Assembly: GCA_038869735.1 (NCBI GenBank)
Contig: JAWCQO010000001.1
Span: 106,967 to 170,966, forward strand
From: Candidatus Anstonellales archaeon
Lineage (GTDB): Archaea; Micrarchaeota; Micrarchaeia; Anstonellales; CG1-02-47-40
DNA: 64,000 bases
Reading direction: 5' to 3'
Positions 31,521 to 40,625 of the stretch are shown piece by piece (position 1 is the stretch's first letter; each line of letters begins with the position of its first letter). A program made the translations under genes and the position numbers. Below the pieces are notes generated by a model, which had not been told where the DNA came from, made no database searches, and saw only the letters and a program-made list of their open reading frames with translations.

Positions 31521-32722
31521 CGTTTGTATCTTAAAAATGCGCCTATTCCATAAAACGATTGCAAAAACTGTAAGCCTTCATCTGTCTCCTTGGAGATGAG
31601 TTTTACTTCTATATTGTTTTTTTCTGCTATTTCCATAAAGTCGTCAATAAGTGGCTTTGATTCTGCCAGAGTAAAACCCAAAGCGGAGAGTTCTGCCTCC
31701 TTCGCTTTTAGCTCCTGCTCGTTTTTCAGATTGAAGAACAGCTCCTCTTTGGAGTTACTGACAAACCTAGCACGCAGATAAGAAAGCCCTTCTGAAAGTA
31801 ATAAGAGAGATACTGCCTTCGCTTCCAATGCTTTTCTTACATCTGGTTCGCCATAAATTGCAAGTCCGCCGTGGGCAACCTCTTTCATAAATGAGTCAAT
31901 CAGTTTCTTTTCAGAGATGAGTTCTTGGTTTTCAAGAATTTCCTCGCTTTTTGAAAGAACCTCGCGAATTCCGTATTCGTCTGTGTAGCCAGTATCGACC
32001 ACTCCAAGTATCTTTATCTGGTAGTTAAATGGCTTTTCTTTATAGAAGAACTCTTTTGTGGGCCCTGGACCTCCGATTATCACTCCTTTTATTCCGGAAA
32101 GAAAATATTGGTCCATTGCTTCTCCGACACGCTTGTAGTATCTTTCTATTGATTCTTCTATGAGGCGCTCGAATCTTCTTGCAGACTGCCCTCCTTTTCT
32201 GATTTTGGCGTGCGCTGTGGAGTTTAGTCGCTTGAGAATCTGTATATTTGTACCACGAACAGTTGCAAGTGTTGCCTCTCTTCCGTCCATAACGACGATT
32301 CCATAGGTGTCTTTGACCTCAAGTAGATTTTGGAGAGGCTCCAAAAAGAACTTAGAGTCGCACCTGTAAAGCTGTATATTGAGCGGCTCTGGGGGCTCAA
32401 GAGAGAATAACTTTATGTCGGTTTTGGCTGGATTATCAGATACGTTGCCGCAGAATATAACAAGCCCGTTTTTTGGCGTTTCTCTAAAAATTTTTAGATA
32501 GCCTATTATTTTTTCAAGTGCGTCCTGGACGTTCTTGCGCGTGGATTTGCTCTTTATGTTTGAAGCTTGACCGGCCTCATTTTTCAATTTGTTTGACATC
32601 TCAAAAATGGGATAGGAGGGAGGGATATAAACAGAAATAAGCTCAGTTGAGCCTCCAGAATAGGAGGAAAGCTCTTTGAGGAATTTTTTTAGCTTAAATA
32701 CTGCCTTTCCGCTGTCTTCCAT
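31517..32722 (-). CDS. prf1: Archaeal peptide chain release factor 1 (aRF1)
   Basis: 401 residues, typical aRF1 length. It reads all three stop codons and triggers peptide release. The stop-codon recognition loop NIKS lies near residue 54 and the GGQ motif (RKGGQSARRFE), which enters the peptidyl transferase centre, near residue 177. The C-terminal domain that binds the aRF3/Pelota partner follows. A TTTAAATAA element about 28 bases before ATG 32722, within the end of the carbonic anhydrase gene, suggests a leaderless transcript. Confidence 0.94.
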   Translation of the reverse strand: MEDSGKAVFKLKKFLKELSSYSGGSTELISVYIPPSYPIFEMSNKLKNEAGQASNIKSKSTRKNVQDALEKIIGYLKIFRETPKNGLVIFCGNVSDNPAKTDIKLFSLEPPEPLNIQLYRCDSKFFLEPLQNLLEVKDTYGIVVMDGREATLATVRGTNIQILKRLNSTAHAKIRKGGQSARRFERLIEESIERYYKRVGEAMDQYFLSGIKGVIIGGPGPTKEFFYKEKPFNYQIKILGVVDTGYTDEYGIREVLSKSEEILENQELISEKKLIDSFMKEVAHGGLAIYGEPDVRKALEAKAVSLLLLSEGLSYLRARFVSNSKEELFFNLKNEQELKAKEAELSALGFTLAESKPLIDDFMEIAEKNNIEVKLISKETDEGLQFLQSFYGIGAFLRYKR

Positions 32723-32749
32723 TTTTGCTCTTGTATAATTAGAGATGCC

Positions 32750-33436
32750 TTATTTAAAAGAAGGGATGCCTCCTATTATCTCTACTCTGCCAGTTGATAT
32801 GAAGTATTTTGCTCCAAGGACTATTAGCTTGCCGTCTGATTCAAGCTTCGAGATTATGTTGCTTTTTCGGATTTCAGATACAGAGTTTAGGATGTTTTTG
32901 ATGCATAAGTCTTCTGGGTCATGAATTTTTGAATCTTTGGTTAATGACCCTATTTTGGTTAAGAGTTGCTCTATGCTTTTGCTGTTGTGTTGCTTTTCGT
33001 TAAAAGAGGCGGCAGCTATCACTGCACCGCATTTCTCGTGTCCCAGAACAAGTATGAGTGAGACCCCAAGGTGCTCTGCGGCGTATTCCAACGAGGCAAG
33101 AGTACTTATGTCTACAACATTGCCGGCGTTTCTTACGACAAAAATCTCGCCAAGCGAGCAGTCAAATATGATTTCTGGGCTTACGCGAGAATCTGAACAG
33201 CAGAGGATCGAGGCAAACGGTTTCTGACCAAGAGCCAAGGATTCCCGTTTTTCCGCAGGAACTTTGACGTTGCCTTGGTCTGCACAGAACCTCTTATTTC
33301 CTTCAAGTAGTTTTAAAACAAATGGGTTATGTTGAAGAGTCAGTGGTGCCACCACGTTGGCAGGAATGTTCCGCTTTTCTTTGTCAGCCAATGGGCCCTT
33401 ATTTATTTCAAGGAATCTTGTCAAGTCTCGTTGCAT
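32750..33436 (-). CDS. Beta-class carbonic anhydrase
   Basis: 228 residues. It interconverts CO2 and bicarbonate. Zinc ligands are the Cys of CCSDSR and the His and Cys of GHEKCG, and the Asp-Arg dyad of CSDSR is present, as in active beta-class enzymes. The frame extends to 33490, but ATG 33436 is preceded by GAGGTGA with 5 bases between and is preferred. It lies between argG and prf1 on the same strand. Confidence 0.9.
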   Translation of the reverse strand: MQRDLTRFLEINKGPLADKEKRNIPANVVAPLTLQHNPFVLKLLEGNKRFCADQGNVKVPAEKRESLALGQKPFASILCCSDSRVSPEIIFDCSLGEIFVVRNAGNVVDISTLASLEYAAEHLGVSLILVLGHEKCGAVIAAASFNEKQHNSKSIEQLLTKIGSLTKDSKIHDPEDLCIKNILNSVSEIRKSNIISKLESDGKLIVLGAKYFISTGRVEIIGGIPSFK

Positions 33437-33634
33437 AAAATTCACCTCATGACTTTTCATTATTATCTTGTTTAATGGGAAATTTTTCATATGCTAATTT
33501 GTTTTTTTTAGATTGCTTGAAGATAGAGCATACACTTCGAGAGTCGGGACATGCTGGTATAGCTTATCCTCGCCCCGTAGATAAATACATTTGTTCCCAA
33601 GGATTTCTGGTAAAGAATTTTGTGAGAAAGAAGT
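33437..33634. other. 198-base gap between argG and the carbonic anhydrase gene
   Basis: No convincing gene. A plus-strand frame crossing it runs into argG and looks like chance. GC-rich patches (GAGAGTCGGGAC, CTCGCCCCG) could belong to a small structured RNA, but I find no tRNA arms or box motifs. Confidence 0.35.
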
Positions 33635-34903
33635 TTAAAATAGTTTCTCTTTTTCAAAAAGTTTTGAGGCATCCATTCTGTAGGCAATTATATCTTGAAG
33701 CCCCCAAAGTTTTGCAAATCCTCGTGAATCTCGCTGGTCAAAAAGCGCGTTTTTGGCTCTGGACGAAAGCCTTGGGTCATATAGGGCATAGCTAGAGCTC
33801 ATTTCCACAAGCTCAATAGTGCCCCTGCAGATTGAAAGCTCTACTGTGCCGGTAACTGCATTTTGAGTGTAGGAGATAAAGCCTTCAAGAGCGTGGCGCA
33901 GTCTTGTGTACCAGCCGCCATCATAAACTAAACGTGACCAGACGTGGTCAAGATAATTTTTAAGCTCAAGTTCCTTTGAGGTTAGAGTAAGGCGTTCAAG
34001 TTCCTTGTGAGCCATAGTTATGATAGTAGCTGCAGGACACTCAAAAACCTTGTGGGATTTCAGGCCTATTAGATTATCTTGGACAGAGTTGTATCTGCCT
34101 ATTCCGTTTTTGCCGCCTACCTTATTTAGAGCCAAAAAAACGTCGCTGTTTTTGTAATATTTCTTGTCTGGCAGGATTCTGAGCCTATCAGGAAAACCGT
34201 GTTTGAAATCAATAATAAGCCTCGTGGAGGATGAAGGACACTCCTGAGGGCTTTTTGTCCAGTTATATGCTTGTTCTGGAACGCGAAAGGAAGGAGATGA
34301 CAGCAACCCGTATCTTATTGTCCGGCACCAAAGGTTTTCATCAATGGAAAATGGAGGTTGCTTGCCTAATTTTATCCCGACATTTTTCTTTTTTACATAT
34401 TCAACTGAATCTTCTCTTGAAAGGTTCCAATCTCGCACAGGGGCAATTATTCGAAGATGTGGCGCAAGCACGCGTATTGAGTTTTCCATCCTAAATTGGT
34501 CGTTTCCGCTTCCGCTTGAACCATGCACGACTGCATCGCACCCTTCCATTTCGGCTGCTTTGACTAGATATTTTGCAATGATTGGCCGGCTAAGTCCCTC
34601 GCTGTTGATGAATCCCTCGTGAAGAGTGTTTGCCCACACTCCCTTTTTTATGTTAGCTAAAAGATCCTCTTTTGCATCAAAAAAGAGATTTTTTTCACAC
34701 ACAAGAGGGGCCGTTTGGCGGGCTTTTTTGAGGTTTTGGCCCAGGTCAAGACTCACGGTTACGATTTCTATGCCCAGGTCTTGAAGGATAAGGGCCATTG
34801 CTGTAGAATCAATTCCACCAGAGTAGGCAATCGCGCACCTTTTTATATCTTTATATTCCAGTTCAAAGCTCTTTCTTATGCGCTCAAGTAAATCGGATTG
34901 CAC
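33635..34903 (-). CDS. argG: Argininosuccinate synthase
   Basis: About 422 residues. It joins citrulline and aspartate using ATP in arginine synthesis. The PP-loop AYSGGIDST binds ATP near residue 28, and GSSGSGNDQFRME matches the family's citrulline/aspartate loop. No argH or other arginine gene is in view. Start: the frame opens with GTG 34912, which overlaps the upstream stop, but GGGGTGAT lies 4 bases before GTG 34903, so the latter is preferred. It is coupled to a small membrane protein of unknown role. Confidence 0.9.
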   Translation of the reverse strand: MQSDLLERIRKSFELEYKDIKRCAIAYSGGIDSTAMALILQDLGIEIVTVSLDLGQNLKKARQTAPLVCEKNLFFDAKEDLLANIKKGVWANTLHEGFINSEGLSRPIIAKYLVKAAEMEGCDAVVHGSSGSGNDQFRMENSIRVLAPHLRIIAPVRDWNLSREDSVEYVKKKNVGIKLGKQPPFSIDENLWCRTIRYGLLSSPSFRVPEQAYNWTKSPQECPSSSTRLIIDFKHGFPDRLRILPDKKYYKNSDVFLALNKVGGKNGIGRYNSVQDNLIGLKSHKVFECPAATIITMAHKELERLTLTSKELELKNYLDHVWSRLVYDGGWYTRLRHALEGFISYTQNAVTGTVELSICRGTIELVEMSSSYALYDPRLSSRAKNALFDQRDSRGFAKLWGLQDIIAYRMDASKLFEKEKLF

Positions 34904-34908
34904 TCCGA

Positions 34909-35376
34909 TCACCCCTGACGCTGCACTATTGTGCAGCTGCCTTCGTAAAACGATGGGATTTGTATCTCTGCGCGGTTTGTGTAAAATTTTGAACCACCAG
35001 TGCCTTCGGAGATATGAAGCTTAAAATAGCGTGAGTAGATACTTTCGCATTCAGCTACGCTAGTGGTTCTATTTTCGTATATGCACTTGTTATTATCATA
35101 CGCAACTATATATGTTTGGTTTTTTCCAAGGAGGTTTAAGGAAGCGACTATATCCACGCCGCATTGCATAACCGCTCTTCTCCCCTCAGCCGTCCGGGCA
35201 TTTCTTAAATCCATGACAACATAAAAGCTTTGGGACTTTTCTATTGATTGCTTAAATTCATTTATACTTACTTCTTGCTCAGTAACAAAAAATGCAAAAA
35301 TGACAGCGAGTGCAATAGTTAAAGTTATTGCCAGCAGAAAAATTAGGATATGCTTCTGAAAGTCTGCAGCGTTCAT
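34909..35376 (-). CDS. Membrane-anchored protein, single outer domain
   Basis: 155 residues, family not recognised. One N-terminal membrane segment (about 11-31) precedes an outer domain with the pattern V-M-D-x-x-N, a Cys about 20 residues on, S-L-N-x-L, then C...C before a final strand. The same order of motifs (VDNTNS, SSCADKV, SSLQALN, C...YC) is found in the C-terminal domain of the neighbouring 686-residue protein, so the two share a domain. GGGGGAG lies 5 bases before ATG 35376. Its stop overlaps the start region of argG. Confidence 0.68.
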   Translation of the reverse strand: MNAADFQKHILIFLLAITLTIALAVIFAFFVTEQEVSINEFKQSIEKSQSFYVVMDLRNARTAEGRRAVMQCGVDIVASLNLLGKNQTYIVAYDNNKCIYENRTTSVAECESIYSRYFKLHISEGTGGSKFYTNRAEIQIPSFYEGSCTIVQRQG

Positions 35377-35424
35377 TTAATCTCCCCCTATCTGCGAGGT
35401 CCATCTTTATTTCCAATCTTACTT

Positions 35425-37485
35425 TTAGGAAATGACCTTTGAGATATCACACCTTTTCATATAAAGCGCGTCCCCCGAGATATGCGCCTCTTTAGTATAT
35501 ACAACAAAAAATTTTGGCGTAAGGTTTTTTGGAGAATATGAAAGTTTAATTATAGGAACATCTCCTATTTGGGAGTAGCAGTAGTCCTTGCTTTTGGCTG
35601 TTGTGTTTCCTGAAAGGTAACAGTTCTCATCTTCTATTTCGTATCTTATATAAGAAAGATTCAAAGCCTGAAGACTGGAGCCCACCTTATCTGCACAAGA
35701 GGAGAGGTAAAGCCGCGCTCCAACAGTGGAATTAGTGTTATCAACTATTATAACTGAGCTGTTGTGCTTATAAAGTTCGCTTTTGAACTCGAGAAACGTC
35801 GCAGCGTTTGCTGCTTCATTTAGCAGTGCATAAAACCCTAATGAGGAGATGGCAAGGACAAATATGAAAACAAGGACAGTAGCAGTCCAACCAAGCAGTA
35901 CTATGCGCCTTATAACGTATTTTCTCATTCTGACTATGAAAGCTGCAAATAAGAGAAGAGCAAGAGAGATTAGAGAAAAATCAGTTAATATTATGAGAAC
36001 TGGTGGGATTATTGCAGCATAGGTCTTGCGTGTTTTGTAATTGATGCTTATAAACGGAGTAGAGAGCTTGAGGACGCCATCAACAGTGGCTCTCCCTATA
36101 TTTCCTACAAGCCAATAAACGGTGTTTTTTACTGACCCATGAACTTTTGCAAATCCCTTGGTTTCATTTAGTAGCTGGGAGTAGTTATAGTATAGGTTGC
36201 GGTAGGATGCAATGCTCATTGGTGGGGAAAAGCGCTTATCTAACTCGTACTTTCTTAATTGCAAATCGCGGTAGGTAGTGACCTCTTCAAGATTTGAACG
36301 GTCAACTATCCATCCTGTCAGTATGAGCTCATCTGTTACGTTTTCTTTTATCTCTGAAGTTGAGGTGTAGGGTTCTGTGAAGTTTTTCAGAGTGTTATTT
36401 AGTTTGTTTACAAGGATTCTGTACCGTTCAAAAGCGCTGTTAAGTCCGAAGAAGCGATTTTGAGCAAGTGAAGCTTGGATGTCGAGTGTGAGTGTTCCGA
36501 GTTCAGAGACATCTTTGTTAAAGCTCTCATCGTAGACAAGCGTTTGAGCTTCCGTTGCCGCATCTATGGTCTTTTGAGCTTCTTTTTGCATCTGAGAAAA
36601 AGTTGCGCCATATGAGCCTGACAGCTGTGCGTTTGTCCGATAGGAGATGCGCGTCTGGGTTAAGTTTGCAATCTGGGCTGCCGACTGGTTTATGTTTGAT
36701 ATTATCACAACCTTCGTTTTTATAGCATTTATCTTTGAGCTTGCGATGTCAAGCTTTGAGAGATTTATAGGAACAGGGGCGCACAAGAGAAGGCAGTCTC
36801 CGCAAGTTGGATCGCTTCTGCTTAGCTTTGAGTTGATTATGGTTTTTGCGCTCTCCCGCATCCTTGGGATGGAGCTTATTATTTCATCTACTTTTGAGAC
36901 TATGTTTTCAATGCTGATGGAAGAGAAGGCTTCGTCTACTTTTCTCATTTCTTCATCAAGCGTTTGCGTTGCAACTGCAAATTCAGTCGTGTAGTTTGTA
37001 AGGGTAGTGTAATAGGAGAGGCATTCAGAGCTCCCAATCCTGCTGCAGAAAGAAAGTACCGTAGCAGAACAGCTTTGTGTATTATTGCAGGGAATCGCAA
37101 GAAGCCCAAGATATTGCTTGCAATAGTATTCTGCGCCCTTTTTGGCAGTTCCTGCTAGAACTGTTTCGCGAGTTGCGTTAAATTCAAGAAACGCCCGTCT
37201 TGCGTCCTCGATATCAGAGGGGGTAGGATAATATGTAGACAGATCGTAAGCTCTGATTATCTCTCTTATTTTTTCTGTTCTGTTTAAAGGTGTGCCGTTT
37301 TCAAGAAGGAACGTTTCTACTCCTCCAAAGGATATAAGTTCATAGAATGTTCCATTTATAGTGAATTTTGTTGAGGTTATAATAGATGGCCTTTCTCCGG
37401 GGTAGAGATAATCAGAAGCATTAAACGAAAAGACAGGATAAATAAGCATCAGTACAAGTAAAGCAGCAGCTGCTGGCCGCACCAT
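35425..37485 (-). CDS. Large surface/membrane protein with helical ectodomain
   Basis: 686 residues, family not recognised. A signal peptide (AALLVLMLIYPVFS) is followed by an outer region of about 460 residues rich in helices and Asn-glycosylation sites, with paired cysteines (CGDCLLLC). Two or three membrane segments follow (about 495-560), then an outer C-terminal domain of about 110 residues related to the whole ectodomain of the 155-residue neighbour. A TTTTAAAC element upstream of ATG 37485 suggests a leaderless mRNA. The two proteins probably act together at the cell surface. Confidence 0.68.
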   Translation of the reverse strand: MVRPAAAALLVLMLIYPVFSFNASDYLYPGERPSIITSTKFTINGTFYELISFGGVETFLLENGTPLNRTEKIREIIRAYDLSTYYPTPSDIEDARRAFLEFNATRETVLAGTAKKGAEYYCKQYLGLLAIPCNNTQSCSATVLSFCSRIGSSECLSYYTTLTNYTTEFAVATQTLDEEMRKVDEAFSSISIENIVSKVDEIISSIPRMRESAKTIINSKLSRSDPTCGDCLLLCAPVPINLSKLDIASSKINAIKTKVVIISNINQSAAQIANLTQTRISYRTNAQLSGSYGATFSQMQKEAQKTIDAATEAQTLVYDESFNKDVSELGTLTLDIQASLAQNRFFGLNSAFERYRILVNKLNNTLKNFTEPYTSTSEIKENVTDELILTGWIVDRSNLEEVTTYRDLQLRKYELDKRFSPPMSIASYRNLYYNYSQLLNETKGFAKVHGSVKNTVYWLVGNIGRATVDGVLKLSTPFISINYKTRKTYAAIIPPVLIILTDFSLISLALLLFAAFIVRMRKYVIRRIVLLGWTATVLVFIFVLAISSLGFYALLNEAANAATFLEFKSELYKHNSSVIIVDNTNSTVGARLYLSSCADKVGSSLQALNLSYIRYEIEDENCYLSGNTTAKSKDYCYSQIGDVPIIKLSYSPKNLTPKFFVVYTKEAHISGDALYMKRCDISKVIS

Positions 37486-37531
37486 AGTGCTTTGATTCGG
37501 AAGTATAGTTTAAAATCTTATCTAAAATTTT

Positions 37532-37583
37532 GGACAAAAAAAATGCAAAAAAAGAAAGGGAGAGAAGGGCTTTTTCCCTTCTC
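37532..37583 (-). terminator. Strong hairpin terminator of the S-layer gene
   Basis: On the minus strand GAGAAGGG (37583-37576) pairs perfectly with CCCTTCTC (37569-37562) over a six-base loop, followed by two T-runs. It lies 45 bases after the S-layer stop, as expected for a very highly expressed gene. Confidence 0.7.
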
Positions 37584-37627
37584 TTTTGTTGGTTAGATAG
37601 AGGCCAAGCCTCCCCTCAGCTTTTCGT

Positions 37628-40318
37628 TTACAGCTTTCTTATTCCAGCTATAAACTGTTGGGCTGCTGTCACGGTGTCAGCTGCAGTATAACCTGCAACG
37701 ACAATCGTGTCGCCAACTTCCTTGACAACCACGGAGGTCGTGGTAAAGTCAACAGTGTTTCCAAGCGCCTCTCTTGTTACGGTGTTGACAAGCGGGCCAC
37801 CTACAGAAATCTTCTTGCCGACTCCTGCAGCTGCGCTGTCAAGGACAACAAGGTCGCTTGAAAGCCTATAAGGTTCTGTGACTTCAACTGAGGCAGCATT
37901 GTTTGGCATAATTACAGCAGACACTCCGCTGGAGTCTACCGTGCATTCAGGTGTTGCGCCTCCAACTGCACCGGCAACACAAGAGCCGACTGTCTCTGTA
38001 ATTGATGCTACCTTAATCTTTATGCCTCCCGATACCTCCAAGGTTTCGCCTTCGCCAAGAGACCTCTTAAGAACATTGGCTGTCTCAACACCACTGCTCT
38101 TAAGCACGTACTTTGCCTCTGCCACCTTCTTTGCAACGTCAAAGATGACTTCGTCAGAGCTGAGAGAGACAAACTTTGAACCCCTCTCTGAAATGACTGG
38201 CGCATCATAGTACCTTGTGACTGGGTCAAGGTCGATGCTTGAATCCTTTGGACTGGTGTAATAGATTGCGTCTGTGTTGTCACCGTTGGGCGCCGTGAAT
38301 GTGAAGCTGCCGTTTGACCTTCCAGATACATCGAAGACAAAGGCACCGTGTTTTTGGGTTACTGTGTTTACCTTTCCTACATCCTCCTGCAGATAGATAG
38401 AGAGGTTTCCGGAAGATACTGGCTTACCCAAGAAGCTGAGATATCCTTGAGCTGTTCCTGTGCCTGCAACATCGTACTCAACAGCACCTGAGGCTGTCGT
38501 GTTGGCGGTGGTGTTTTCATCACCTAGTTTCCCTTGCCAGTAATAGCAGCCTGCGTTAGATGGCTTGTAATATACCGATACCGCGGGAGTTATCCCCGAC
38601 CCGTTAACGAGGGGTCTGTACCGAACGTAGAACTGCTTTACGTATTCGCCTCCTGAGCCTGGTATCTTGAAGGCATTGGACTGCTGAGACTCAACCTTGA
38701 CAAGCTTTTCTCCTGATAGAGATGTTGCACCTGTGCATGAAGTGTTTGATGTGACAGTGGAGCTCGGAAGTCCGGGTGAAACAAGCCCGATATCAGAGCT
38801 GTCAACGATTGCAAATTTCAGCCTGTCATAGTCAGTTCCTGACAACGAAAGCCCATCATACATCAGCTGATAGGACGCTGGCTTCCCTATAATGTCAATA
38901 CCTGACCCTGCAGTAATGTCAGAGTAAGTCTCGCCATTATAGAGAATTATCTCTCTCAAGGTGTCAGCGGTGCCTCCTCCTGTTGGAAGTCCACTTGTCC
39001 AGCCCTTGTTCTTCCATCTTAGGTATACATACCATGGGTAGTTAGGATTAGACGGTTCAGTTGAAACCCTCTCGCCACTTTTAAGGGACAGCTCGTCTGT
39101 TAGTATTGCCATGTCTGCCCACTTGGCGTTAAGGGTGAATCCCGGGGCTGTTTTGTACACCTTTATCCTGACAGTTGAGCCGTCTGGTGCAGTGTATGTG
39201 TATGTGCTTCCTTCGTTTATTGTGGTTTGCTTAAGCACAGCACCATTTGCATCCAGTATGTCAACGATTGCAGGATGGAGGTTGCTTGCGCCTGATGCAA
39301 CCGATATGTCTGAGAGCCTTACCTTGACGCTTCCGGCATCAAGCTCGTCTCCAACGTTGATGATTCCTGACTGGGAAGCTTTTGCAAGTTTAATTGAACC
39401 ACCAAACAACGTTGAAGTGGCTGAGTCAAGAGTGCCGCTTGGAACTGAGACTTCCGATAAAACCCAGCTCTGGCCAAGGAACTGTATCTCCAGCTTGTGG
39501 GTGTCTATGTGCTCGCTGTCTGTTGAGGAACAGCTTGCATAATTGTTTGTCGTGGTGTCGTAATTTGTGCCTGAACAGACCACTATTCCGTAGTCTCCTG
39601 AATCAAATTTTACGCTGTAGCCGATTCCCTTAAACTTTCCAACTACTTGGTCAAGAGTTGGGCTGAAGTCTGTCTCACCATGAACCCAGAGAGCCTGTGT
39701 CTCTGTGTATGTCGCGCCTCCTCCTGCTGTGTCAGTCAGAGTCACTGGTGAGAAGGCTGGGAAAACATCCCCGCTTATCTTGTATACATCCTGTGTGCTT
39801 CTTATCTTACTGGTGTCATTAGCGTCGCCGTATAGGCTTGAGAAGAGAGATGACGTATCAACTGTTGCAGAATAGGTGTCATCTGAAGAAGTCTTATTTC
39901 TGTTTCCAGGACTTCTATCAATATAGTCTGCAATCAGTGTTGTAAACTGATACGCCCCACCGGCAACTCCCGGCAGTGTCACCTCCAAGTTTGCCTTTTT
40001 GTTTGTAACGGCGCACGTACCTCCTCCTGTTCCGCCTCCGGTTACACCGCCAACAGAACAGGTCGCTGTACCTTTAACCTCAGCTGTAAGAGTTGAGCTC
40101 TTATAGGCGAGGTTTGCAATTCTTGCAGCGATGTTTGCCGCAGCGACTCCATCTGAAGCTGCTGCATTCGCGCCAACCACAACCTTCACAAGGGGTTGCC
40201 CATTAACATCTACAAGCTCGGTGTTGCCATACATTACTTGAGCAACTGAAACCGAGGCTCCAAGGAGGGCTACTCCCGATGCGAGGGCTGCGATTTTCCT
40301 CACATTTATGCCTTTCAC
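37628..40318 (-). CDS. S-layer protein, methanococcal type
   Basis: About 896 residues. It is the probable main subunit of the cell's protein coat. The N-terminus has the methanococcal S-layer signal region (VRKIAALASGVALLGASVSVAQ), then a domain with GQPLVKVVVGANAAASDGVAAA; the C-terminus ends with a small domain and AADTVTAAQQFIAGIRKL, the pattern of S_layer_C. The body is rich in Thr, Ser, Gly and Val. GTG 40318 is the start: GAGGTGG ends 4 bases before it, and the frame upstream of it belongs to the leader. Codon choice and G+C differ from neighbours, as is common for very abundant proteins. Confidence 0.88.
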   Translation of the reverse strand: MKGINVRKIAALASGVALLGASVSVAQVMYGNTELVDVNGQPLVKVVVGANAAASDGVAAANIAARIANLAYKSSTLTAEVKGTATCSVGGVTGGGTGGGTCAVTNKKANLEVTLPGVAGGAYQFTTLIADYIDRSPGNRNKTSSDDTYSATVDTSSLFSSLYGDANDTSKIRSTQDVYKISGDVFPAFSPVTLTDTAGGGATYTETQALWVHGETDFSPTLDQVVGKFKGIGYSVKFDSGDYGIVVCSGTNYDTTTNNYASCSSTDSEHIDTHKLEIQFLGQSWVLSEVSVPSGTLDSATSTLFGGSIKLAKASQSGIINVGDELDAGSVKVRLSDISVASGASNLHPAIVDILDANGAVLKQTTINEGSTYTYTAPDGSTVRIKVYKTAPGFTLNAKWADMAILTDELSLKSGERVSTEPSNPNYPWYVYLRWKNKGWTSGLPTGGGTADTLREIILYNGETYSDITAGSGIDIIGKPASYQLMYDGLSLSGTDYDRLKFAIVDSSDIGLVSPGLPSSTVTSNTSCTGATSLSGEKLVKVESQQSNAFKIPGSGGEYVKQFYVRYRPLVNGSGITPAVSVYYKPSNAGCYYWQGKLGDENTTANTTASGAVEYDVAGTGTAQGYLSFLGKPVSSGNLSIYLQEDVGKVNTVTQKHGAFVFDVSGRSNGSFTFTAPNGDNTDAIYYTSPKDSSIDLDPVTRYYDAPVISERGSKFVSLSSDEVIFDVAKKVAEAKYVLKSSGVETANVLKRSLGEGETLEVSGGIKIKVASITETVGSCVAGAVGGATPECTVDSSGVSAVIMPNNAASVEVTEPYRLSSDLVVLDSAAAGVGKKISVGGPLVNTVTREALGNTVDFTTTSVVVKEVGDTIVVAGYTAADTVTAAQQFIAGIRKL

Positions 40319-40470
40319 GAAACCACCTCGTGGTTTTCTTTCCGCCGCCTCTTTTCGGGCGCTTTTTTGTTCAAAAATATTATCGGCGACGGAAATTCTT
40401 GCGCCCAAACAATTTCCTTCTCCTGTGTTAGAAACCCTCGGGTAGGGTCTCCAATCTGGAGAGTTGGAGT
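40319..40470 (-). promoter_or_regulatory. Structured 5' leader of the S-layer mRNA with sequestered ribosome site
   Basis: The TATA elements (40476-40494) place transcription start near 40455-40465, leaving a leader of about 140 bases, unusual here. It can fold into CTCCAA/TTGGAG (40449-40469), ACCCT/AGGGT (40434-40448), a longer-range GGGCGC/GCGCCC helix (40357-40362 with 40401-40406), and a perfect AAACCAC/GTGGTTT hairpin (40320-40336) whose loop and 3' arm contain the GAGGTGG ribosome site. This would allow control of translation or stability; the regulator is unknown. Confidence 0.6.
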
Positions 40471-40625
40471 TATCTCTATAAAAAGATATTTAAACCTTAT
40501 GAAAATAGATAAAGTCGTATTTATAAATTGAAAGATATGAATAGTCATTTGACGAACTAAAAGGTGGTATACTGACGAATTTTTTTAAGATTTGAGAGCA
40601 AAAGGGGCATTCGTTCGTTTTGCGT

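Noticed and set aside
33475-33795. Plus-strand frame of 106 codons overlapping argG
   Set aside because: Its second half is antisense to argG and its composition is not protein-like.
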